Shown: positions 33,922-42,321 of the stretch, piece by piece
How positions within the stretch are numbered: the stretch's first letter is position 1
How the letters are laid out: each line of letters begins with the position of its first letter
NCBI GenBank assembly: GCA_028275345.1
Contig: JAPWUV010000002.1
Coordinates: forward strand, 496,001 to 560,000
DNA: 64,000 bases
Direction of reading: 5' to 3'
Source of the DNA: a bacterium
Lineage (GTDB): Bacteria > Zhuqueibacterota > Zhuqueibacteria > Oleimicrobiales > Geothermoviventaceae
Position numbers and translations under genes: made by a program
The notes under the pieces: model-generated
What the model was told of the DNA's origin: nothing
Databases searched by the model: none
Seen by the model: only the letters and a program-made list of their open reading frames with translations

Positions 33922-34731
33922 TCATGCCCTTTCGAGATCTGCAGCAGCCGGAAGGCAAGCTACCACCCCGACGTCGAGAAACGTGTAGTAGGCCCACCGT
34001 TTCCGTCTGAGTCGCCTTCGCACGGCAGCCCGAATGTCCCGAAGGATCGGAATCCCTTTCGGATGCATCGGCAGACGAACGCCCACACGAAGCAATGCGA
34101 GACGAAGCGATCGATAGAATAGGCTCGGGCGCATCCAATCGCCGTAGCATTTCACGGGCGTCAGCCCGACACTTCGTACCAACGATTCCAGCCCGCCGAT
34201 TGTGTACTCGGTCTCCCAGCCCGCGAACCACCGCCCGATCCACATGAGAAGATGCTTGATGGCCGTGTAGGGGTGGTATTTCTGCGGTACATCCACGAGG
34301 ACGTACCCACCCGGTCTGAGCACAGCCATATTCGCCCTGAGCAAGGGTAGCGGATCCCGGAAGTGCTCGAGCAAACCTTGATGGAACACGAGGTCAAAGG
34401 CTCCGGGTCGGAAGGGCATCTGCAGCGCATCCCCAAGCACTACAAACACGGCCACGCCTTGCTGTTTGGCCAGTTCACGCACGGTTCGAACGGCCGCCGG
34501 CGAGTAATCCAACGCCACCACACGCGCGCCCATCTCGGCGAGGCGAAGGCTGTCTCGACCGCTCCCTGCTCCTACCTCCAGCACCCATTTGCCCTGCGGG
34601 TCCAAGACGCCGGCCAATGCCTCCACGATTCGGTCCCCCGTCGAATAGATCTCTCCGATCGGCCTCTGGCCCGACCAAAACCTGTCCCACACCTCTCGGG
34701 AGCCCGATGGCCTATCCGTTGCGATCAACAT
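33922..34731 (-). CDS. Class I SAM-dependent methyltransferase
   Basis: A 269-residue methyltransferase with the Rossmann motif I VLEVGAGSGRDSLRL at about residue 50, motif post-I VVALDYSP, motif II FDLVFHQGLLEHFRDP and motif III RPGGYVLVDVPQ. The ~70 C-terminal residues are basic and hydrophobic (RRRLRRKRW). ATG at 34731 (MLIATDRPSG) follows AAGGGA at 6 nt; the long upstream frame is noise. As the first gene of the glycosyltransferase group it may methylate a sugar or lipid of that pathway (inference). Confidence 0.88.
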   Translation of the reverse strand: MLIATDRPSGSREVWDRFWSGQRPIGEIYSTGDRIVEALAGVLDPQGKWVLEVGAGSGRDSLRLAEMGARVVALDYSPAAVRTVRELAKQQGVAVFVVLGDALQMPFRPGAFDLVFHQGLLEHFRDPLPLLRANMAVLRPGGYVLVDVPQKYHPYTAIKHLLMWIGRWFAGWETEYTIGGLESLVRSVGLTPVKCYGDWMRPSLFYRSLRLALLRVGVRLPMHPKGIPILRDIRAAVRRRLRRKRWAYYTFLDVGVVACLPAAADLERA

Positions 34732-34885
34732 GCACGTCCCTTCTGAACCGCCGGCCATCCACCCCGCTCGCACATGGGCTGTCGCCGTTCCCCTTGGCTG
34801 GCCGGGATTCATCGCTGCGACTCCTTCGCCCTCTTCGCTGCGCCCCAAACGTGCTTTCCTGCCCACCGTGTCACACCCAAGGGCC

Positions 34886-35290
34886 TCAAGTGGCCGATGC
34901 GCCGGATTGCGAAGCCCCGGAAGCGCTCTCTCCACTGGTCGCACCTTGCGCGTCGGGCGGTTGTGCCTGGGAAGATCCGGCCTGTGACTTCTGCTCGGCT
35001 TCTTTGGCCTTTCGATCCTTTTCCACTTCATCCACATAATTCAGCTTCAGTTCCCGGATGACCCGCTCGAGGTGCCTTTGCTCTTCGTCATCGAGGTTGC
35101 CGCGGGTCTTGGCCAGAAGCATGTCGAGCATGTCGATCGAGAATCTTGCCTGGTCCAGGTCCCGTTCGATCTTGTCGGTGATGGGGTTTTTCAACTTCCC
35201 CATCTGCTGGTACGCTGCGGTCTGGAACATGGTGACAAGGTAGAAGAAGAGCGCTTTGTTCTTGTCCTCCGGAGAAAACGAGGATTCCAT
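34886..35290 (-). CDS. DUF1844-domain protein
   Basis: A small protein of 134 residues. Residues ~10-95 match DUF1844 (ALFFYLVTMFQTAAYQQMGK, then DLDQARFSIDMLDMLLAKTRGNL), an all-helical domain of unknown function found in Deltaproteobacteria, Planctomycetota and FCB bacteria. The remaining ~40 residues are a low-complexity Ser/Ala/Gly/Gln tail that is probably disordered. No signal peptide is visible. It lies between recG and the methyltransferase gene on the same strand. Confidence 0.82.
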   Translation of the reverse strand: MESSFSPEDKNKALFFYLVTMFQTAAYQQMGKLKNPITDKIERDLDQARFSIDMLDMLLAKTRGNLDDEEQRHLERVIRELKLNYVDEVEKDRKAKEAEQKSQAGSSQAQPPDAQGATSGESASGASQSGASAT

Positions 35291-35375
35291 CGCCTTCCCT
35301 CTCCTCGCGACCTCAGTGCCTCACAAGCCTGATCTGCTCTTCGGGCAATCCTGCATCCATAGCCTAGGCTGCCAC

Positions 35376-37526
35376 TCATCCAACCTTAACGAAGTCGAGC
35401 GCCTCTCGATAATGCCGGATGAAGTAATCGCGCAGGGCTTCGTGAGCCGGATCGGTGAGGTGAGGATCCTTTTCCGCCAGCCGGAATGCCTCCTCCCGTG
35501 CCGCAGCCAATAGGGCGGCGTCTTTGATCAGATCCGCAATGCGGAGTTCTGGAAATCCATGCTGTCTCGTCCCGAAGAACTCGCCCGGACCTCGCATCTG
35601 GAGGTCGATTTCAGCGATTTCAAAGCCGTTGTCCGTGTTCACCATGGTCTGGAGGCGTCGCTCGGCCTCCGGAGTTAACTGGCCATAGGAGATCAGGATG
35701 CAATAGGATTGTTCCGCTCCTCGCCCAACCCGACCCCGCAACTGATGGAGCTGCGTCAGTCCGAACCGCTCCGCATGCTCGATGATCATGATCGTGGCGT
35801 TGGGAACGTCGACTCCCACCTCCACCACGGTGGTGGAGACGAGAAGCCGGAGCCGGCCGTCTTTGAATTCCCGCATCACGCGTTCCTTCTCCTCTTTGGG
35901 AAGACGGCCGTGAAGCAAGCCGGTCGGGATATGGCGGAACATCGTCGCCCGCATCTTTTCGTAGCAGTCCGTGGCGGCCTTCAGGTCCGATTTCTCCGAC
36001 TCCTCAACCAATGGGAACACCACGTAGGCCTGACGCCCCTTTTCGAGCTCCGACTTCAGGAAGTGGTAGATGCGGGGACGATAGGACGAGTCCCGCCACA
36101 CAGTCTTCACCCGCTTTCGACCAGCCGGAGGCTCATCGATGACGGAGACGTCGAGGTCCCCGTACACCGTCATCGAAAGGGTCCGCGGGATGGGCGTAGC
36201 CGTCATCATGAGGACATCGGGATTGGGACTCTTTTCCTGCAGCAGACGCCGCTGCATGACACCGAAACGGTGCTGTTCATCGATCACCACAAGACCAAGC
36301 GCCGGGAAGGTGACCTCTTCTTGGATCAGGGCGTGGGTCCCAACGATGATTTCGGCTTTCCCGGAGGCGATCTCCTGCCGTGCCGCTTCCTTTTCCGCCT
36401 GGCTCATCCCTCCGATCAGCAGGCATACCGTGATCCCGAGGTCCGACAACAGAGACCGCAACGTCAGGTAATGCTGCTCTGCGAGGATCTCCGTGGGGGC
36501 CATCAAAGCCGCCTGGTAGCCGTTTTCCACAGCCATGACCATGGCAATTGCAGCCACGATGGTCTTGCCCGAGCCGACGTCCCCCTGGAGGAGCCGGTGC
36601 ATCGGTTTCTCGCTCCGCATGTCGGCGTAAATCTCACGCAGCACGCGCCTCTGGGCTGCAGTGAGCTGAAACGGCAGAGCCTGGATCAGTTTGCGCGTGG
36701 CTTCGCCGATCCGCCTTACTCGGGACCGCTTCTCCTGCCTTTCCAATACCTTGTGGCGCAACGCAAGCAGAAGCTCGAGATAGAAAAGCTCGTCGAACTT
36801 GAGACGACGCCGCGCCTGATGCAACGCCTCCAAAGACGCCGGGAAATGGACATTTTCCAGTGCGAAGCGAAGGGTGACCAGACGCCGCCTCTCGCGGATG
36901 TCCTCCGGAAGGGTCTCCCGAATGGCACTGCGGTAGGAAGCCAAACATGCCGCGATGATTCGGCGGAAGCCCCGGCTATCCAGCTGAACCGCCTCCAGTT
37001 CCTGCGATGAAGGATAGAGGGGGATGATCTTGCCCGTGTGGATCCCGGAGCTCTCGCCCGTCATCCCCAGACGGTCGAATTCCGGATGAGCTATCTCCCA
37101 AACGGAGCCGAAACGGGCCACCCGACCGCTGACCGCCAGCTGTTCGCCCTTCCGAAAAGCGTTCTGCAGATAACGATAGCCCTGGAACCAGACGCATTGG
37201 ACAAAGCCAGTGCCATCCGTCAGGATAACCACGAATCTGGGCCGTTTGCCACGGACGATCCCTGCCGAATGGACCGTCCCGACGATCGTGACGTCCGTTC
37301 CATCCATCAGATCGCAAATGCGCCGGACGTCGCTTCGATCTACGTGACGCCGGGGAAAGTAGTAGAGCAGATCTTCCGCTGTGTGAATCCCAGCCTTTCT
37401 CAACGCGCGCGCCCGCTGGTCCCCTACCGACCGAATCTCGGTGATCGGTATCCCGTGGAGGGGCCTGAGCGGGGCGGCTTGTCCACCTGCAGATCGCAGT
37501 TTCAACACACCGGGCACGATCCCCAA
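35376..37526 (-). CDS. recG: ATP-dependent DNA helicase RecG
   Basis: RecG remodels stalled replication forks and Holliday junctions. The protein is 716 residues. The N-terminal wedge/OB domain (ITEIRSVGDQRARALRKAGIHTAEDLLYYFPRRH and DVTIVGTVHSAG) precedes the SF2 helicase core: Walker A LLQGDVGSGKT, motif II DEQHRFG, motif III TATPIPRTL, motif V/VI ATIMIIEHAERFGLTQLHQLRGRVGR. The start is TTG at 37526, one short spacer after the DUF4139 stop; later GTG codons are possible. The length is slightly above the usual ~690 residues. Confidence 0.95.
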   Translation of the reverse strand: MGIVPGVLKLRSAGGQAAPLRPLHGIPITEIRSVGDQRARALRKAGIHTAEDLLYYFPRRHVDRSDVRRICDLMDGTDVTIVGTVHSAGIVRGKRPRFVVILTDGTGFVQCVWFQGYRYLQNAFRKGEQLAVSGRVARFGSVWEIAHPEFDRLGMTGESSGIHTGKIIPLYPSSQELEAVQLDSRGFRRIIAACLASYRSAIRETLPEDIRERRRLVTLRFALENVHFPASLEALHQARRRLKFDELFYLELLLALRHKVLERQEKRSRVRRIGEATRKLIQALPFQLTAAQRRVLREIYADMRSEKPMHRLLQGDVGSGKTIVAAIAMVMAVENGYQAALMAPTEILAEQHYLTLRSLLSDLGITVCLLIGGMSQAEKEAARQEIASGKAEIIVGTHALIQEEVTFPALGLVVIDEQHRFGVMQRRLLQEKSPNPDVLMMTATPIPRTLSMTVYGDLDVSVIDEPPAGRKRVKTVWRDSSYRPRIYHFLKSELEKGRQAYVVFPLVEESEKSDLKAATDCYEKMRATMFRHIPTGLLHGRLPKEEKERVMREFKDGRLRLLVSTTVVEVGVDVPNATIMIIEHAERFGLTQLHQLRGRVGRGAEQSYCILISYGQLTPEAERRLQTMVNTDNGFEIAEIDLQMRGPGEFFGTRQHGFPELRIADLIKDAALLAAAREEAFRLAEKDPHLTDPAHEALRDYFIRHYREALDFVKVG

Positions 37527-37529
37527 TCT

Positions 37530-38891
37530 CTACTGACGGATCAACGCCCTGTACTCGACGCTCTTGCTGCTCCGGGGAGCAACGTCCACCACAAACTGGA
37601 TCTCCGTGGCCGACTTCTTGACAAATGGCTCTGTGGAGTGGCGAATCTCCCAGTCTCCCCACAGATGCTCATGGATTTCCACCTGCACTGCCTGATCTTT
37701 TCGGTTGGACAGTTCGATCCGGTAGCTCTCCTCCCGTGCACCGGGAGCCATCTGTCGGCTCTCGACGAGCGTCCGCTTCCCCTCGATATCGAAGGCATAG
37801 CCCGCGGTCAGCTGGACGTCGGCCCCGACGGGCGTATGCCCGAGGCGATCCTCGCCCACAAGCCGAAGCCGGTCCCGGTCCTGCTTGTAAATGCGCACGG
37901 TTCCCGCGGGTAACGGCTGGCCAGGACCTGACGGCTTGTCGTTGCGGAAGCGGATCTGCACCCGCACTTGCGAACCGTCACGCTGTCCGTCGTACACGTA
38001 ATGCTTCTTGCACCCAGCACGCGAAGCGGATACGAGAGGGACGTCCTTGATTTGCCCGTCTTCCAACGTCACCGGTCGGGAGAACTCGTAGACATGATAC
38101 TCGAAAACAGAGCGCTCTTCCGGCGCTTCCGGCGCTGCAGCCATGGCCGTTTCCGCCACGCGGAAAAGTGGACGGGGGGTCTCCTTCCCCGCAACGTGGA
38201 TCTGGCCAGCCACAAGGGAGAGGCACGCATTCTCGTACTTGCGCCCGGAATGATTCTCCAGCTTCGCACACCCCTCCAAGTCCAGTTGAGTTTCGGCTTC
38301 GTTGAGCACGAGGGTGTAGTAGGCCTCCCAGGAGAGGCCAGACGTCAGGTATTGGAGCTCGCAAGCCTGTCTCCCCTGGGATTCGCTTTCGATTTCCAGC
38401 ACAAGCCCGGGTTCGGAAACCAGCTCCACGTCAGACGGCAAAATCACGCGGCGAATCGTCGACGCGGAGACGATCGTGATCCCTTGATCCTGGTTTAGGA
38501 TGACCGGTTCCGCCCCAAGCATCGCGCGCAGCGTACCGGAAATCACCCCCTCTTCCGTCACAATCTGCACGGGCCTACCCACAAGCTGGGCCAGGAGCTC
38601 TTCCCTCCCGCCGATTGGCGGCCGATATGCGTACTCCAGAACCTTCACTGGCGCGGCCTCCGAAAGAAATCGGACGCGAAACGAACTGGGGTCAACCCGC
38701 ACCGGGAGCTGACCGAAAACCACGCGACTGATCCCGCGCGCCAGCAGGACTTCCCTTCGTTCGCGCACAACGGCGAGATCATTGCCGTAGACGGTCAGGT
38801 ACAGGGAGCCTTCTCTTCCCAATGACGTTCTCGCCAGGCATCCCAGCGCAAACACGCCGAGGAGCCGCAGAATCCATGCTCGTGAGCTCAT
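37530..38891 (-). CDS. DUF4139-domain exported protein
   Basis: A 453-residue exported protein. The first ~25 residues form a signal peptide (AWILRLLGVFALGCLARTSLG). The body matches DUF4139-type proteins, with the N-terminal segment SLYLTVYGNDLAVVRERREVLLARGISRVVF and the C-terminal QLTAGYAFDIEGKRTLVESRQ and NRKDQAVQVEIHEHLWGDWEI segments, ending in a beta-rich domain. The family includes proteins named mucoidy inhibitor A but the biochemical role is unknown. Its stop is 3 nt from the recG start, suggesting co-transcription. Confidence 0.8.
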   Translation of the reverse strand: MSSRAWILRLLGVFALGCLARTSLGREGSLYLTVYGNDLAVVRERREVLLARGISRVVFGQLPVRVDPSSFRVRFLSEAAPVKVLEYAYRPPIGGREELLAQLVGRPVQIVTEEGVISGTLRAMLGAEPVILNQDQGITIVSASTIRRVILPSDVELVSEPGLVLEIESESQGRQACELQYLTSGLSWEAYYTLVLNEAETQLDLEGCAKLENHSGRKYENACLSLVAGQIHVAGKETPRPLFRVAETAMAAAPEAPEERSVFEYHVYEFSRPVTLEDGQIKDVPLVSASRAGCKKHYVYDGQRDGSQVRVQIRFRNDKPSGPGQPLPAGTVRIYKQDRDRLRLVGEDRLGHTPVGADVQLTAGYAFDIEGKRTLVESRQMAPGAREESYRIELSNRKDQAVQVEIHEHLWGDWEIRHSTEPFVKKSATEIQFVVDVAPRSSKSVEYRALIRQ

Positions 38892-39021
38892 TGGCTCACC
38901 TCATCTTGGCTGGCATCGTATGATGCATTTCCTCCCCCGTCATCCAGATCCCAGCCTCGGGACTTGCATCCGTCTTGCTTCGATCCCTGCATCCAGCCCG
39001 GATACACCCTGCAATGCAGAA

Positions 39022-39047
39022 CGCGGGATCAACCTCTTGATCCCGCG
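39022..39047 (-). terminator. Perfect hairpin downstream of valS
   Basis: CGCGGGATCAA (39022-39032) and TTGATCCCGCG (39037-39047) form an 11-bp stem with a 4-nt loop, about 50 nt after the valS stop. Only a short, imperfect T-rich run follows, so intrinsic termination is probable but not certain. Confidence 0.5.
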
Positions 39048-39098
39048 ATTCTTGGCCGCATGAATCCTGAGCCCCCGTCCCGCTCGGGATTGTGCCGC

Positions 39099-41771
39099 TT
39101 AATCCAAGCTCGCCAGATTGGCCCTCAGCTTTTCGAGGTCCATCTCAAACTTCTGCTTCTTCTGCCGTTCGCGCTCCACTACCTCCTGCGGCGCTCGCTG
39201 GATGAACTCGTGGCTGGCGAGCTTCTGGTTCAGCTCGGCCAAGAGCTTTTCGAGCCGCGCGATTTCCTTCCGGAGCCGGTTCCGCTCGACTTCCAGATCG
39301 ATCAGGTCGGCCAAGGGCACGTAGATTTCAGCTCCGGCTACGACCGCGGAGGCAGATGACTTGGGCTTCGAGACATTGGGTCCGACCTCGATGCGCTCGG
39401 CGCCGGCGAGAAAATGGATGTACTCGGCGTTCTCCCGAATCAGCTCGGCGAATGTGCCATCCTCGTCGACACGAACGAAGACTTCCGCCTTCTTGGCTGG
39501 AGGGACGCGCATTTCAGCCCGAATCGTCCGCACGGAAGTGATCAGGCTTTGCAATTGGGTCATTGCGGTTTCCGCCTGGGGGTCCGAGTAGGAAGCGGGA
39601 ATCTCTGGCCAGGAGGTCACCACCAGATCCGGTTCTTCCGAAAGCTTCAAGTGGTGCCAGATCTCCTCGGTGATGAAGGGGACCACTGGATGAAGCAATT
39701 TCACCAACTCCCGCATCACGTAGATCGCCACGGCCAGCGACCGATCCTTCGCGTGCCGATCTTGTCCGAAGAGCCGCGGCTTGATCCATTCCAAGTACCA
39801 GTCACAGTACTCGTGCCAGAAGAACGAGTAGAGGGAGGAGATCATGTCGTCGAGGTGGAAGCCTTCGATCCCCTCGGTCGCGCGAGTCGCCGCGTGCCGG
39901 AGCCGACTCAGGATCCAGCGGTCAGCCACGTCCAATTCCTGCGGCGAGGCCTCGAACTGGCGGCTGGCCGCCATTTCGATGTGGCGAGGCTCGTAGTTCA
40001 TGTGAAGGAATCGGAAGGCATTCCAGAGTTTGTTGCTGAAATTGCGCCCGATCTCGAAATCCGACTCAGCCAGATTGATATCCTGGCCCTCGCTGGTGAG
40101 CATCATGAGCGAGAAACGGACGGCGTCGGCGCTGTACTTTTGCACCATCTCTAGCGGGTCTATCCCGTTACCAAGGCTCTTGCTCATCTTGCGGCCCTGG
40201 GCATCGCGGATGATCCCGTGGATATACACGTGCCGGAAGGGAATCTCGCCCATGAACTCCAGGCCCGCCATGATCATGCGCGCGACCCAGAAGAAGATGA
40301 TGTCCTGGGCGGTCACGAGGACATCGGTGGGGTAAAAATACTTCAAATCCTCCGTGATTTGCGGCCAGCCAAGGGTTGCAAACGGCCACAGCCAGGAGGA
40401 GAACCAAGTATCCAACACATCCTCATCCTGCTGGATGCGCCGCGAGCCGCACTTCTCGCACTTCTCCGGCGCGTCCACCTCGACCATCTGATGGCGGCAG
40501 TCCTCGCAGGTGTACACCGGGATGCGATGGCCCCACCAAAGCTGCCGACTGATGCACCAGTCGCGGATGTTCTCCATCCAGTTCGTGTACACCTTGACCC
40601 AGCGTTCCGGATGAAACTGAATCTTTCCTTCCTGAACGACCCGCAGAGCAGGTTCGGCGAGGGGCTTGATCCTCACGAACCACTGTTCCGACAGGTACGG
40701 CTCCAAAACCGTATCGCAGCGTTGGCAGTGAGCAACCGCGTGACTGTGGGTCTCGATCTTCTCAAGGAGTCCCTTCTCCTCCAGCTCTTGCACCACGGCC
40801 TTGCGGCACTCGAAGCGCGGATACCCGGCGTAGCGTCCGGCATTTGCGTTCATCGTGCCGTCGCCGTTCATCACATTGATGGGCTCGAGCCCGTGGCGCC
40901 GACCGATCTCGAAGTCATTTGGATCATGCGCAGGGGTCACCTTGACGGCGCCCGTCCCGAACTCCGGATCCACCTGCTCATCCGCAATCACCGGGATTTC
41001 CCGCTCCATGATCGGCAGGATCAGCGTTTTGCCGACCAGACCTTGGTATCTCCGATCCGACGGATGCACCGCCACAGCCACATCACCGAGCATGGTCTCC
41101 GGCCGCGTTGTCGCCACCACCACGTAACCCGGTTCCCCCTTGATCGGGTAGCGGATGTACCAAAGGTTGCCGTGATGCTCCTTGTGGATGGCCTCCTCGT
41201 CCGACAGGGCCGTTTCACATCGGGGACACCAGTTGACGATGTAGTTCCCGCGGTAGATCAGTCCCTTGCGGTACAACCGTACGAAGACTTCCATTACGGC
41301 TCGGTAGTAGGACGGATCCAATGTGAAGCGCGTTCGCGACCAGTCGCAGGAGCATCCCAGTTTCTTCAGCTGCTCGATGATGGTATTTCCGTATTTCTCT
41401 CGCCATTGCCAGACGAGCTCGAGGAATTTCTCCCGACCCAAATCATGCCGGGTCAGCTTTTGTTCCCGGTAGAGCTTGCGCTCGACTACGTTCTGCGTCG
41501 CGATCCCTGCATGATCGGTCCCAGGCAGCCAAAGAGTCTCGTACCCCCGCATCCGCCGGTAACGAACGAAGATGTCCTGAATCGTATTGTTGTAGGCATG
41601 CCCCATGTGCAGAACATCCGTCACGTTCGGCGGCGGGATCACGATGGTGAACGGCTCCCTGTCCGGCCGTACCTCAGCCCGGAAGTACCCGCGATCCAGC
41701 CAGTACTGGTACCACTTGTCCTCAACCTTCTTGGGGTCGTACACCTTATCGAGGGGCTGCTTCTCCAACAT
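39099..41771 (-). CDS. valS: Valine--tRNA ligase
   Basis: Valyl-tRNA synthetase, 890 residues, class I. The HIGH motif appears as HMGHAYNN near residue 55, the editing CP1 domain follows (GDVAVAVHPSDRRYQGLVGK, TPAHDPNDFEIGRRHGL), a zinc-type cluster CEDC...CEKC lies around residue 445, and KMSKS is present (RKMSKSLGNGIDPLEM). The C-terminus ends in the valS-specific coiled coil (LIDLEVERNRLRKEIARLEK onwards). GGGAGG stands ~13 nt before the ATG and a strong promoter at 41841-41869 precedes it with a leader of about 65 nt; no T-box was seen. Confidence 0.97.
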   Translation of the reverse strand: MLEKQPLDKVYDPKKVEDKWYQYWLDRGYFRAEVRPDREPFTIVIPPPNVTDVLHMGHAYNNTIQDIFVRYRRMRGYETLWLPGTDHAGIATQNVVERKLYREQKLTRHDLGREKFLELVWQWREKYGNTIIEQLKKLGCSCDWSRTRFTLDPSYYRAVMEVFVRLYRKGLIYRGNYIVNWCPRCETALSDEEAIHKEHHGNLWYIRYPIKGEPGYVVVATTRPETMLGDVAVAVHPSDRRYQGLVGKTLILPIMEREIPVIADEQVDPEFGTGAVKVTPAHDPNDFEIGRRHGLEPINVMNGDGTMNANAGRYAGYPRFECRKAVVQELEEKGLLEKIETHSHAVAHCQRCDTVLEPYLSEQWFVRIKPLAEPALRVVQEGKIQFHPERWVKVYTNWMENIRDWCISRQLWWGHRIPVYTCEDCRHQMVEVDAPEKCEKCGSRRIQQDEDVLDTWFSSWLWPFATLGWPQITEDLKYFYPTDVLVTAQDIIFFWVARMIMAGLEFMGEIPFRHVYIHGIIRDAQGRKMSKSLGNGIDPLEMVQKYSADAVRFSLMMLTSEGQDINLAESDFEIGRNFSNKLWNAFRFLHMNYEPRHIEMAASRQFEASPQELDVADRWILSRLRHAATRATEGIEGFHLDDMISSLYSFFWHEYCDWYLEWIKPRLFGQDRHAKDRSLAVAIYVMRELVKLLHPVVPFITEEIWHHLKLSEEPDLVVTSWPEIPASYSDPQAETAMTQLQSLITSVRTIRAEMRVPPAKKAEVFVRVDEDGTFAELIRENAEYIHFLAGAERIEVGPNVSKPKSSASAVVAGAEIYVPLADLIDLEVERNRLRKEIARLEKLLAELNQKLASHEFIQRAPQEVVERERQKKQKFEMDLEKLRANLASLD

Positions 41772-41840
41772 CGGCAGCGGCTACCTCCCTTAATGAATTG
41801 GATTTGCCTATACTACTCCGTCTCTCACCTTTCGCTGACC

Positions 41841-41869
41841 AATATACCCAAACGGACCTACACAGTCAA
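41841..41869 (-). promoter_or_regulatory. Promoter of valS
   Basis: TTGACT (41864-41869), a 17-nt spacer and TATATT (41841-41846) on the minus strand form a near-consensus sigma-70 promoter. Confidence 0.75.
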
Positions 41870-42321
41870 TTGAATTGTCGGAGCGTGCCGTCTCGGTCTA
41901 CCCCGCTCGGGCCAATCCGCACCTGAGGAAGTCCGCATGTCAACCCGACGAATCTGCCTCGGAGGAGCGACCGAAAACCGAACTTTCCGGACCTGCGACA
42001 GGGTTGCGTGAGCCTAGCGCCTTCGCGAATTGATCCATCGATTTGACGGGGAATGAGTCCGGCGCTTAAACGCGATAGCTCTACCACTTCATCCGGTGCG
42101 AACGGGAGCACACCCGGGCGTTTCCTCGGGAATTCGGCAGTGCGCAAGTTGGGGTACCCCGCGAAGACAGACCACCGCGGCAGTCCCCGCTACGCCACAG
42201 AAGACTCACGCCGACGGCCTTCAACCCATCGCGCAGGGCTTTGCCCCAGTCCGACCGGCTTCCCACGGAAAAGCCGACCCGCGCTCGTAGCGAACCGGCG
42301 GGAGCCCCCACCCGGCCCGGC
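41870..42321. other. Intergenic region without a recognisable gene
   Basis: About 450 bp between the valS promoter and the stop of the M23 peptidase gene. Only short overlapping open frames on both strands are seen, none with a convincing ribosome binding site. No tRNA, riboswitch or clear terminator was recognised. Confidence 0.45.

Noticed and set aside
35709-37010. 433-residue plus-strand frame
   Set aside because: Antisense to recG with no motif.
40218-41873. 551-residue plus-strand frame
   Set aside because: Antisense to valS, rich in His/Arg/Asp/Leu, typical shadow of a GC-rich gene.
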